From Gordius sp. MW1 (Eukaryota; Nematomorpha; Gordioida; Gordea; Gordiidae), in contig OZ038532.1 of NCBI GenBank assembly GCA_964036665.1, forward strand, positions 1,798,001 to 1,862,000: a DNA stretch of 64,000 bases, read 5' to 3'. A program made the position numbers and the translations under genes. Below the pieces are notes generated by a model. That model did not search any database, was not told the DNA's origin, and saw nothing but the letters and a program-made list of their open reading frames with translations. This document shows, in pieces, positions 35,725 to 47,699 of the stretch (the first letter of the stretch is position 1; the number at the start of each line of letters is the position of its first letter).

Positions 35725-36697
35725 AAGTCAAATTTTGTTCATTAATATAAATTCAGTTATATTAATACAATAAGAAATAGTTTTATGCCATTAAAAGTGT
35801 TTGTAAATATGAGTTCTATTAGTTATGAGCCAAATTTGTTGTAATTTGATGTTTTGCTTTTGTTACTCAATTTAATATGCCGTAAATGTAATGTAAATTT
35901 TAAACAAGAATTATTATCTCCTTCTTTAGCTTAATCTAAACTCATTCATATGTAATTTATGAACGATCTTATTACATACCAACGTTATAATTAATTTAGG
36001 TAACAAGTTATTATTATTAAATGAGATGCTTTCTATTGCAAAATAGGTTTTGTCATTATATATAGGGACTCTAAAATCGTAACTTAAAGGGAATTATATA
36101 TTAGCATAAGATTAAAAAGGAATTGGATAAAATAATCTTAATATGCATATTAATCTTATATTAAAGTTAAAATAATAAAAGTACATTCTACAATATATTA
36201 AACTAATGAGTCAGGAGCAAAGCAATGGATAGAAATTGTTTTAGACTTTGTCATTTCTAAATTTTCTATAAGGCTTGACAGTGTCATTCCTGGTATGTTA
36301 TGCATTGTTATTAGGGTAAAATGGTAAACAAAATAGCTTTGTTGATAGGTGATTATCTAAATATTTAACCTATATTATCCAAATTTGCAATTAAGCTAAT
36401 AAAAGAATAAGCATCCTTTAAAGTTAATTAGTTATTTTATTTGTTTAAACATAAAATAATTTTCTTTTAACCAATTTTAAGATTATAAGTCAATAGTATA
36501 AATCTATATTGAGCTAAACTTGAACCTTTACTTGTTAAGTATTTCCAAACATTAACCTTAAGTAAACACTAGTCATATTGAATAAGAACTTAATCTAGGA
36601 TAATTTGAAGAAGATAATAAATACCTCATTTATTAGTTCCGCAATAAACTAGTACACTCTAATTACCGCCATCTAGAGGATTAAGTAAGATGAAAAC
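35725..36697. other. Gene-free stretch
   Basis: AT-rich DNA after protease copy A with no coding signal on either strand. Confidence 0.5.
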
Positions 36698-36794
36698 TGT
36701 TATGCTCTGTATTATAATCAACGTTAGGAAGGGGTATAGATAAAACGGAAAGAATAATAATCGTGTATACAGAAACAATGATATACGTTAAAAC

Positions 36795-37353
36795 TAGAGA
36801 TGCACCGATACCAAGTATCGGCATGGTATCGGCGCCGACACCTTGCCAAAAGTAACCAAGCCGATACCTTTTTCAATATGAAACTCAAAAAATAATATTT
36901 ATAGTATCTCCTACAATTAAAAAATAGAGGACTTTTTAAATTTTTTGAAAATTGTTTCATTTGATTGGCTATAAATATTTCTATGTGAAGTATAATAAAC
37001 TCATTACACGTATATTTACTTTTTTATAAAATAAATTTGTATAAATAAAATATAAAGTGTACCATAATAAAATTTAAATTTCTTTTTTGATCTATTAATC
37101 ACAATACTTTTGAATTAATTAATAACAAAATTTATTATTATAAATTAATATTATGTTACAAATGTTTTATCGTCAAAATTCTGATCTACCAAAATTTGGA
37201 TGTGACTTAATTTATAATATTTAATTTGCATATATTTTTTAGTATGAAATTTTTTTTTATTATAAATCGGCATGGTATCGGTATCGGCAAAAATGTTTTA
37301 AGTATCGGCTGGTATCGGTATCGGCACAAAATAGTTGTATCGGTGCATCTCTG
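36795..37353. mobile_element. Short hAT element inside the 3' LTR
   Basis: A 559-bp internally deleted relative of hAT 3: ends TAGAGATGCACCGATACCA and GGTGCATCTCTG, with CCGATAC repeats. Flanks GTTAAAAC (36787-36794) and TTTAAAAC (37354-37361) differ by one base. The interior next to the left end matches 27250-27360 of hAT 3. Confidence 0.88.
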
Positions 37354-38122
37354 TTTAAAACCAATCAACGATAGTTAAATTGCCACTCGAGGCATAACCA
37401 TAACCCTCTACAGTTCAGTAATTCACTTATCGCTCGAGGCACTACGCATAACTATTGACTCTCAACAGTTTTTCCACCTCACACACAAAATCCTTGAGAA
37501 ATGCTTACGGTTTTTGACTGCGTTACGGGTATCTAGGTCTCTCTCTAGTCGTCACAATATGGTTTTGAATTTGTTTCCTTGGGGCACTTGTTCCTGGTTG
37601 TCGTTGCTCTATCGTTACCCCTTCGGATGTTATCCTTTGAGGCCAACTGTTCTTTTGTCCCAGTGTGGTCCAATTAAGGATTTTCCTATCTCTTACTTGA
37701 TACAAGTCGGTGGTGGTTTCATTTCTGAGCCAACACATCCTAAAAGCGACTATCATGCTTGGCTTTTATAGTGCCTTCCCCATTTGCTTGGTCCAAAAAC
37801 ATGCGTATCTAAACCTTGTCTCCTACGTCGAACATACGCGGGTTCCCGGTCTATATCCATTGTTGTGGTACTGTTTCCCTTAATACCTTCGTTCGGTTCG
37901 CATACGCCTTTTTAACATCACCTCGGCTGGGCTTTTATAGGTTGTGGGGTGTTTTATAGCTCTGTAGTTTTCCAAGAATTTACATAGACCAACTTCCGAC
38001 TCGTTTCTTATAATGGCTTCATCGTACGTACCTCTGCTAGTCCGTTGGAAGCAGATGGTAAGCCGTTTATCGCTGATATCCCTCTCATCTTGCAAAAATG
38101 CTTTAACTTCTAACCTTTGAAT

Positions 38123-39097
38123 TAGAGAACCGCAAAGTCGCTTTTTTTCAACCCGACCCGACTCAAAAGCATTTTAAATTTGCAACCCGAACCCGACCCG
38201 AAAGAGCCTTTTAAAATTTTCAACCCAAACCCGACCCGAAAGCATTTTAAAATTTTTAAACCGAACCCGACCCGGCCCGAAAGCCCTTTACATTTTTTTT
38301 TACCAAATCCCTCATGAAAGCATTTCAAATTTTGGTATCCATCGCGAGAGTTGAGGAGAATTGTGGTGTGCATAGGCGTAGCCAGGGGGTGGCAGGGACG
38401 GGCTGCTGCCCCCCTCTAAATTAAAAAAATCTTAGATTTTTTATCAAACCATGGCTAAAATTTACAAAAATGGTTAATTTGCCCGTCCCTTAATGATTAT
38501 TGCCCCCATCTAATTTCAATCTTGGCTATGCCCATGAGGGTGTTTTAATCGACAAATTAAAGTGCAATTTGTGAAACTAATTAATACCGCAAATTTTGAT
38601 TTACAAAATTATTTGAATGATATATTATAGAAATATATAAATTTGATAGCATCTACAATATCGGGTGACATTTAATTTAAATATATAGTTTTACAACAGA
38701 ATCATTAAATTAAAATTTACTTTTATTTGTTTTATGAATATATATTTATATAGTTTAAATTAATAATGAAGTACCACAATTTGAAAATATTATTTTTTTG
38801 ATATATTTTACATTCACGAGTCAAATTTAAATTTGCGTCCAAATTAAAACAACACATTAAACAAAACAAAAGGAATTGAATTAGCTGAATGAATGATTTT
38901 CAATTATACATTTCGATATTAATTAAATAATATTATACAAAATAGCATTAATTTAAGATAGTCCCGTGTATTTTGCAACGTAAGATTCATAACCTTTGAA
39001 CCGAAACTTCAAATCCAACCCGACCCGAAAATATATCAAAATTTTCAACCCGAACCCGATATTGGGTCGGGTTTGGGGTCACCCGTGCAGTTCTCTA
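38123..39097. mobile_element. hAT element inserted in integrase
   Basis: A 975-bp element with ends TAGAGAACCGCAAAGTCGC and the complement of TAGAGAACTGCACGGGTGAC, subterminal AACCCGACCCGA repeats, and a perfect duplication CTTTGAAT (38115-38122, 39098-39105). No transposase. It contains the GTAGCC MITE at 38371-38536. Confidence 0.9.
38371..38536. mobile_element. GTAGCC MITE
   Basis: Ends CATAGGCGTAGCCAGG and TGGCTATGCCCATG with G/C-rich blocks. No clear duplication. Nested within the hAT at 38123-39097. Confidence 0.75.
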
Positions 39098-39509
39098 CTT
39101 TGAATTGCGGCCCTTTTCTGATATTAAAAAGGTGGATTCCTGAATCTCGCAAACGTTTCGGCAAGTTTATTATTTTGAGCTACTGTCCACCATAACTAGG
39201 TATGATTTACCCTTGAGAGGGCCCATAATATCCATATGTACTTAAACCCAAGGTCTAGGGCTAGGTTGACACTCTCCCAACCGTGCCTTCTTCGCCTCCG
39301 CGACTGTGGCAACTACGGCACCTTTTTGCTACGCTCAATAAATCATCGTCGAGAGTCGGGCACCATATATACTGCAACGCCACTTATTCCATTTTCTTGA
39401 TAGCCACGTCGCCCCTATGTAGTCTTTGGAGTACGGCTCCTAGTAATTTGGCCGGAATTAATATTCGTCGCCCTTTGAAAAATACTCTGTTTTTTTACTC
39501 GTGTATTTG

Positions 39510-40044
39510 GGCAAGTGTTTTTTGTAGTGGCTATGCTAGCACGGGAATTCTTGTAAGCGCGGACCTCGTCCGCTATAGCCAGCTTTTGTAGGCGGTCCCA
39601 TTTGATGTCGTTTCCTGATCACAGTTTGCCTGAAAGTCTCTATCGCGTAACCCTATAATGAGATGGTTCCCCATTTTGTTTTGCAATTCTTCGTTTCCGA
39701 AGTTGCAGTTGTTAGCTGCGACCTTGAGTCTATTCGCGTACAGGTATATCATCTGTCCCCCCTCTTTTCGAACCTTTGAGAATTCATATCTCTTTGCCAT
39801 AACACATGAATATCTATCGATCGCTTCTTCGTATAAAATTCCTGTAAGATCTTGTGGTTTATAATCTTCTAGCACTGAATGCCTCCTCCTTCAAGCTGCT
39901 TAACAGCATAGAGGCTTTTCTGTCGTCCGTCTGCGATTTCAGCTCACTCCGTAGGAATAATTCAAATTGGGTTATAAATACATCGATGTTATCATCTAGC
40001 TTATACTTCTGCATCACCACGTAGGAACCTATACACGACGCCAC
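39510..40044 (-). pseudogene. Gag remnant of the LTR retrotransposon
   Basis: Two overlapping minus-strand frames (40044-39859 and 39875-39573) give a Ty3/gypsy-like Gag: LDDNIDVFITQFELFLRS, then LTGILYEEAIDRYSCVMAKR, then FGNEELQNKMGNHLIIGLRD. A frameshift joins them near 39865. A further frame contributes EVRAYKNSRASIATT at about 39560-39515. No zinc knuckle is visible before the sequence jumps to integrase. Confidence 0.72.
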
Positions 40045-40144
40045 TGTTATGTGAGGTATAATATTAAAATCAATTAGGAAGTTGTATAGATAAAACCGAA
40101 AGAATGATAATCGCTTAAAGAAAAACGATAATATACGTTAAAAC

Positions 40145-40843
40145 CATAAACTAGATAGACTTGTAGCGTTGCCTGAATTGATTTAATTGACCACCAAGCA
40201 TACCTCGAGGTATCACCACTATATATAATTGATTTGTTTATACCTCGCGGAGGCAACACTAAACCTAAATTGAATACAATTAATATATGTGTATATAAAG
40301 GAATTTTATATACACCAGTAACTCACTTTGTTCTCGCATACAATTTACTTTAATTGGATATTTAATAAAGTACTTATTACTTTATCTTAGTGGTAATATT
40401 TTATCCCGAAAGACTGCTCATTAACGCACAAAAGGTGTACCCTTTTTTCCACCATTTTGATGTGAACATGTTAAAGTGGTGATCATATAGAAATTAGTAA
40501 TATTCGCAAATTAAATAATCATAAAAAGGTAAATAAAAAAACATTGAATTGGGTAGATATCAAAAACAGCATTTTAAATTAAATATCATTTACACAATAC
40601 ATAATAACAAAAAATATAAAAATTGAGATTAAAGTTTGTTTAATAATATAGTGCAATCCAAGTTTTGTATATAGTAATTTATTCACGTTCGTTTTAATTT
40701 TAAACTAGTGAGGAAGGTAAATTGAGTGTTATAGGGCAAAATTACATGGTTAAAATACACCTTGCACTCTTCAAAATGGAGGAAAATTTGACACACAATT
40801 AACCATCTGCAACATATGGCATGAGCAGTCTATCTAGTTTATG
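40145..40843. mobile_element. 699-bp TIR element inside the 5' LTR
   Basis: Perfect 17-bp inverted ends CATAAACTAGATAGACT and AGTCTATCTAGTTTATG, flanked by a perfect 8-bp duplication GTTAAAAC (40137-40144, 40844-40851). No coding sequence. It is unrelated in sequence to the hAT at 36795-37353 yet occupies the same position of the other LTR. Confidence 0.9.
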
Positions 40844-40948
40844 GTTAAAACAAATTAACGGTAATTTAATTGTCACTCGAGATTACGACAACCCATTTCG
40901 GTAATTTACTAATCGTTTAAAGCAGCAATATTATTACCTCGGATAACA

Positions 40949-41807
40949 ATTATCTCTACATATAAAGTTACTAAATAGAAGCTATTAGCATTTTGCTAGA
41001 TTTATTAAACGAATAAAAATGATCTTATAGTAAGATAAAAACATTCATTTAAAGCTAAATTACTTCAAACCCTGACTCATAGGGAAGAAATTCAAATTAA
41101 TTGAAATACATCATGTCGTATATCCCTGTCGTATCTGTCGTATACCCCTGTCATGTGCGTATATAGTGGTTTCTATAAATTCTTCCCCCCCGCGCTTCTA
41201 TACACAAGAGTTGTAATACCGCGTATCTCATACATACTTATTCAATCCCCCCCCCGGCCCCTTCTTCTTTCTTTATACATTAATTGCAAGTTCGTTGATC
41301 GTTTTATTACCTAGCACTAGCGGCCAATGTGCCACATACCCCTTTTGATTTTACACGCGTTATATAGCTCATATCTTTAAAACGTAAAACATACACCTGC
41401 TCGATCCTACACACTTCGAATTTTTTATACTGATTTTAAAATACAATCGTAGTACTGAATAAAGAAAAAAAAACTTTAAAAATGCTTAACATCATACTAA
41501 ATTTATCTACTTAACTCGAGATAATTGTACAAAATCAAACGTGTATATTTAAATAAATCGCAGCAAATTTTAGGTCACTTTTTGAAAAAGCCATATTAAT
41601 TTAATAATTCAGAGAGAGATTGTATGGACAATGCCTTGTTGGGTCACCTATTTTTTTAGGAAAAATCATAGGGTGGAGGGGGGGGGGGATGTAATTAACA
41701 ATGGTGAATTATGGTGCAATTCTAGTTTTTAGTAACAATGATGACAAGCAACAATAGAGATTTGATTTTAATGTTACCTTAATGATTAAAATATTGTATT
41801 GTTTTAT
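40949..41807. other. Gene-free stretch before protease copy B
   Basis: No coding signal; contains C-rich runs near 41185-41265 and a G-run near 41680. Presumably holds the promoter of copy B, but no element can be pointed to. Confidence 0.45.
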
Positions 41808-43974
<2,167 letters not shown>

Positions 43975-44037
43975 TATGCGATAAACAAAAAAATATATTT
44001 ACAATACTATTTCTATGTTGAAAGTTTGTGCTCTAAT

Positions 44038-44043
44038 AATAAA
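44038..44043 (+). promoter_or_regulatory. Candidate polyadenylation signal
   Basis: AATAAA, 64 bases after the stop of protease copy B. The position is right for a poly(A) signal, but in AT-rich DNA the hexamer is common. Confidence 0.35.
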
Positions 44044-44989
44044 TCAATTTTTTTCGCCAATTCCACCTACAAGACCTTGGTAAAAAGGAGATGTTGCTGT
44101 CTTCAAATAAGTCTTTTTATAAATGATAGATAAGCTCCTAAACGCCATATAGATATATCACTACAACGTTTTCCTTTTATTTAGGATTAAGGTATTTTAA
44201 TGGCGAAGATAGGTTTATAATTATTCATATTATAAAGATAAAAATTTATTGACTTTTAATTTATTCTTACGATATGTAACTTAGGCTAAATACGGTTCCG
44301 ATATTTTGCCCGTGTTTGACCCTAACTATTCCAATCAATTTATAAACCCTTCTTACAAATTTTAAAGTAATTATTGATGGATTTATAAGCTAAAATTTTT
44401 TAATTATATCACCATATTTTAATTAGAAGATTTATTCGACTATATAAAGTGTAATACGTTAAAGCCTAAGATCGCTAACTTATTATTACGTCATTCTTAG
44501 TAGGTTAACCCTAATTGACATATTTATTCAATTGGACTTATTGATTAAGACATTTTAGATATAAGCATTTTGACGAATTGTTGAAGCTTTTCAACTAATT
44601 GCTCATGAATCTACAGAATATCACGAATTTACAAAATTAACCAGTTCGCAATTTGCACACCAATGTGATTATACTGCAAATACATTATCGTTTCGATGAT
44701 TTTCACTCTGTTTATTAGACAATCGTAATACCAGAAAGTCGCAGATGATCCATCAAAAATATTCACAGCGATTTATAAAAATCAACGAATAAGTCTACCT
44801 TAAAATGATTTAAAGGATAAGTTGCGCGTTAGATGTCAAGCTAATTGTCTGAAATACGTTAAATTTTTTGTAATTTACTTTTACTCTGACTTCCTCTATG
44901 GATGCATATCTTTGAGTCAAGGAATAACAAATACTTTGCTAAACAATGATGACATAGGCACTATTGGCAAAAATGCTAATACATCTTAC
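44044..44989. other. Gene-free stretch
   Basis: No coding sequence or repeat with defined ends was found after protease copy B. Confidence 0.45.
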
Positions 44990-45113
44990 CATGGGCGTAC
45001 GCAGGTTTTGAATTAGAGGGGGGCAGATTAAAAAAAAAATTTTTTCTAAAATTTTCCTGAGAGCAAAAAAAAAAAAAAGGTCTCGACTATTCAAATCCAA
45101 AAATTTTACTGAG

Positions 45114-45155
<42 letters not shown>

Positions 45156-45385
45156 TCTCGACTATCCAAATCCAAAATTTTTCCTTACCAAAAATTTTAC
45201 TGAGAGCAAAAAAAAGAGGGGGGGGGGAGCCACATTAGGGTGGGGCAGAGCCTAATGAGGGTGGGGCAGAGCAAAACTAGGGGGGGGCAAAACAAATTTT
45301 TTTTTATTCTTGAGGGTTTTTGTATTGAAAAAATCTTATTTTTTAAAATTAGGGGGGGGCTGCCCCCCCCCTGCGTACGCCCATG
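44990..45385. mobile_element. Enlarged GTAGCC MITE with poly(A) run
   Basis: Ends CATGGGCGTACGCAGG and CTGCGTACGCCCATG, duplication CATCTTAC on both sides (44982-44989, 45386-45393). At 396 bp it is more than twice the usual length because the internal block with GAGAGCAAAAAAA and GGTCTCGACTA(T/C)TC is tandemly repeated; it contains a run of more than 30 A. Terminal GTACGC instead of GTAGCC on both ends. Confidence 0.9.
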
Positions 45386-46009
45386 CATCTTACGGAAAAT
45401 ATTTTAAAAGGATCGAAGAGAATGAAAAACTATTGGTAATGATTATTAATATATCTCATCGTAATATATTATAATGAATAGGATCGGGCATATGCCACAG
45501 CTTCACTTTTTACGAGCTAGTTCCCAACCTTGCAAGCTGACTGTTAAGAATATTAAAGCTAAGGTGTTCACAAAACCTTTTAATTAACGCCTGGTCTACA
45601 TATTTAGTGTCTTAACTATCCCTCTATTAATACGCAAGGAACATTATGATTCGACGTTATTACGGAACGTCTAAGCATTGTTAGGCAATGTAATAGCTAC
45701 ATCGCGTACGGCGTTCATCTTATTAGTCTACCTACCCTAGCTTTTATTAGGGACACATTAGACATCTTCATAGGCCCAGGTGACACAAAAATACAAGATA
45801 CATCAGGAGTTCCGTTTATTCCTGTAACTAAAAAGAAGCAACCTGGTACCTTAATTCACCTTTACCTTATATAACCGTATTTCTTTGCTCCATAGGTCTG
45901 CATGCCTGACGCTGCTCGAGCAAGTTAAGCAAATTTTAGTGCCCTATTTTTTAAACTTTTCCAGCTGGACCTTAACTCCTTAATATATCAGAAATTTCCC
46001 TTATGAAAT
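45386..46009. other. Possible LINE-derived stretch
   Basis: No intact frame. Immediately upstream of the LINE fragment and possibly part of it (a plus-strand frame near 45770-45850 reads GPGDTKIQDTSGVPF), but no diagnostic motif. Confidence 0.3.
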
Positions 46010-46830
46010 ATACATTTATAAATCTGCAACGGCAGACGAGTGCAAAACCACCCAGGGACCCCCTTCCTCATAACCTCAAGACAAAAGGATTGGGATGCTG
46101 GCCTCGTATCGCGCTCCGTTGATAACCTCTTATCGAGTTCGACGCCCGCCAGCACTTCAACCTTAAATCTTCGGTTTCTGATGGATCGGGTCACAAGTGG
46201 CTAGAAGCTTATCCCAGCTCACTTTCTGGATTGATGTTGGAGGACCCAGAGCTAGCATACTCCATCGCCCTCAGACTAGGAATTCCCTATTCAAAGGAAT
46301 ATTCCTGCCGCAACTGCTCCCAGAACATAGACATTTATGCAAGGCACCCCCTACACTGCCTTTACAATAAATTTAAATACATAAGGTACGAAAAGGTGAA
46401 TAGCCTTATCCAAGCCGCTTTTAAAAAAGCCAATATCCCGTCCGTCTTAGAGCCGTCAGACCCTTCGTTGGAGGGAAGAATGCAACCAGACGGCTCTACC
46501 CTCATCCCTTGGCAAAATGGTCTACCTCTTAAATGGGATTTCACCTGCATAATTTTAGCCCCCTCTAACCAGAACTACAATGCTCTGACCCTCGCCGAAC
46601 ACCGCAAAACGGTAAAATACCAGGCCCTCCTACCCTCTAATATCTCTACCCCTATCGTTGCCTCGTGTTTGGGACTTTTGGTCCGGCCGCCATAAAGCTT
46701 TTTAAAGAAATCAGCCGTCGCTGCCCGCCCTCTAAATATTCCACAAATATTTTACTTAAACAAAAAATTGGTATTTTTATAGCAAAGTACAATTTTAAAT
46801 CTCTGGCCGACGCTGGCCACTTTTATTAGA
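46010..46830 (+). pseudogene. LINE 3' end with RPDG-TLIPW domain
   Basis: Plus-strand frame with the C-terminal region of an R2-like non-LTR retrotransposon protein: WLEAYP..., then a cysteine-histidine cluster CRNCSQNID-YARHPLHC, then [37 protein letters not shown], a putative nuclease-like domain of this family. The frame is intact for 154 codons to 46695, then shifts by one base; the next frame continues FGTFGPAAIKLFKEIS and QKIGIFIAKYNFKSL to a stop near 46830. The reverse transcriptase is missing, so this is a 5'-truncated, frameshifted copy. Confidence 0.75.
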
Positions 46831-47059
46831 TGACATATGCGACGCTTTTGAATTGTTATTTTTTATTTTGTTTTATACCCGCTCATATTTTTCGAATTTT
46901 AACACTACGTTTTTATAATGTTCTTACGTTCAAATAAACAATATATATTTAAAAAAAAATTCAAGTTGTTTATACCCAATTGAATTCTCTTATGATTGTT
47001 CTCGTTACTCAAGTTGTTTATACCCAATTGAATTCTCTTATGATTGTTCTCGTTACTAC

Positions 47060-47690
47060 CATTGATATTAAGACTTTTTGGCCGTCCGTTGGGTGCTGAC
47101 CAATGAAAAAAATGACCATTGGCCAAAATGTGAATCAAAATTATTTTTTTCGTTTTTTTTGGCTAACATTGACAATTACCCTATGCCCTCCCCTAGCAGA
47201 GCCTATGCCTCTACTGATATGGGTCCCTGTGCCCCCCCCCTACAAAAGCCTATGCCTCTCCTGATGGTTCGAATCCCGGAGAGGCCAAATTTTTTTTTAT
47301 TTTTTTTTGTTTAAATTAATATATTGTTCTTGTTAATACCATTGACAATAAGACTTTTAGGCCGTCCGTTGGCTGCTGACCAATGGAATGAAATGACCAT
47401 TGGCCAAAATGTGAATCGCAATTTTTTTCGTTTTTTTGACCATTATGATTGTTCTTGTTAATACCATTTATAATATAGCTTTTTAGCCATCCGATGGCTG
47501 CTGACCAATGGAAAAAAATGACCATTAGCCAAAATGTGAATCGAAAATTTTTTTTTCGTTTTTTTTGACTCTTATGAATTTATGTCCACTTTTACCGTGT
47601 CCTGGCTGCTGACCAATGGGAAAAAATGACCATTGGCCAAAATGTAAATCGAAAATTTTTTTTTCGTTTTTTTTTGACTTTTAATTTATA
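47060..47690. repeat. Second ~105-125-bp tandem repeat array
   Basis: Four units with GGCCGTCCGTTGG(C/G)TGCTGACCAATG, AAATGACCATTGGCCAAAATG, TGAATCG and a T-run followed by TTGAC. Same family as the array at 21240-29830. Units 1 and 2 are separated by a 120-bp block holding GGTTCGAATCCCGGAGAG, whose second half recurs at 47692. Confidence 0.78.
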
Positions 47691-47699
47691 TTCGAATCC

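Larger units (their letters stand above)
37523..39505 (-). pseudogene. Integrase remnant interrupted by a hAT element
   Basis: Minus-strand pieces in order: FFKGRRILIPAKLLGAV and LHRGDVAIKKM (about 39490-39410), YIWCPTLDDDLL with RCRSCHS (39380-39300), completing the HHCC zinc-binding domain; then VMVDSSSK preceded by MDIMGPLKGK (39242-39190), the start of the catalytic core; then, beyond the hAT at 38123-39097, FLENYRAIKHPTTYKSPAEV with LKRRMRT (38095-37880), and a C-terminal tail to about 37523. Stops and frameshifts make it non-functional. Confidence 0.75.
36698..40948 (-). mobile_element. Internally deleted Ty3/gypsy-like LTR retrotransposon
   Basis: In minus orientation the 5' LTR is 40948-40045 and the 3' LTR 37467-36698; both are enlarged by insertions (699 and 559 bp) and are about 200 bp without them. 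LTRs run TGTTGAG to CATAACA on the minus strand. One base inside the 5' LTR comes TGGCGTCGTGTATAGG, a plausible primer-binding site; a purine-rich GAGGTGGAAAAAC precedes the 3' LTR. Gag is followed directly by integrase; protease, reverse transcriptase and RNase H are missing. The LTRs differ at roughly a fifth of positions, so the element is old. The outer border at 40948 is approximate and no flanking duplication was found. Confidence 0.78.

Noticed and set aside
39283..39864. Plus-strand frames of 102 and 68 codons
   Set aside because: They are antisense to Gag and integrase remnants, which carry family motifs on the minus strand.
44939..45175. Minus-strand frame with a poly-Phe tract
   Set aside because: It is produced by the long A-run of the MITE at 44990-45385.
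47180..47290. Possible tRNA or tRNA-derived SINE (GGTTCGAATCCCGG)
   Set aside because: The B-box-like word is there, but no A box, acceptor stem or proper T-stem pairing can be formed.
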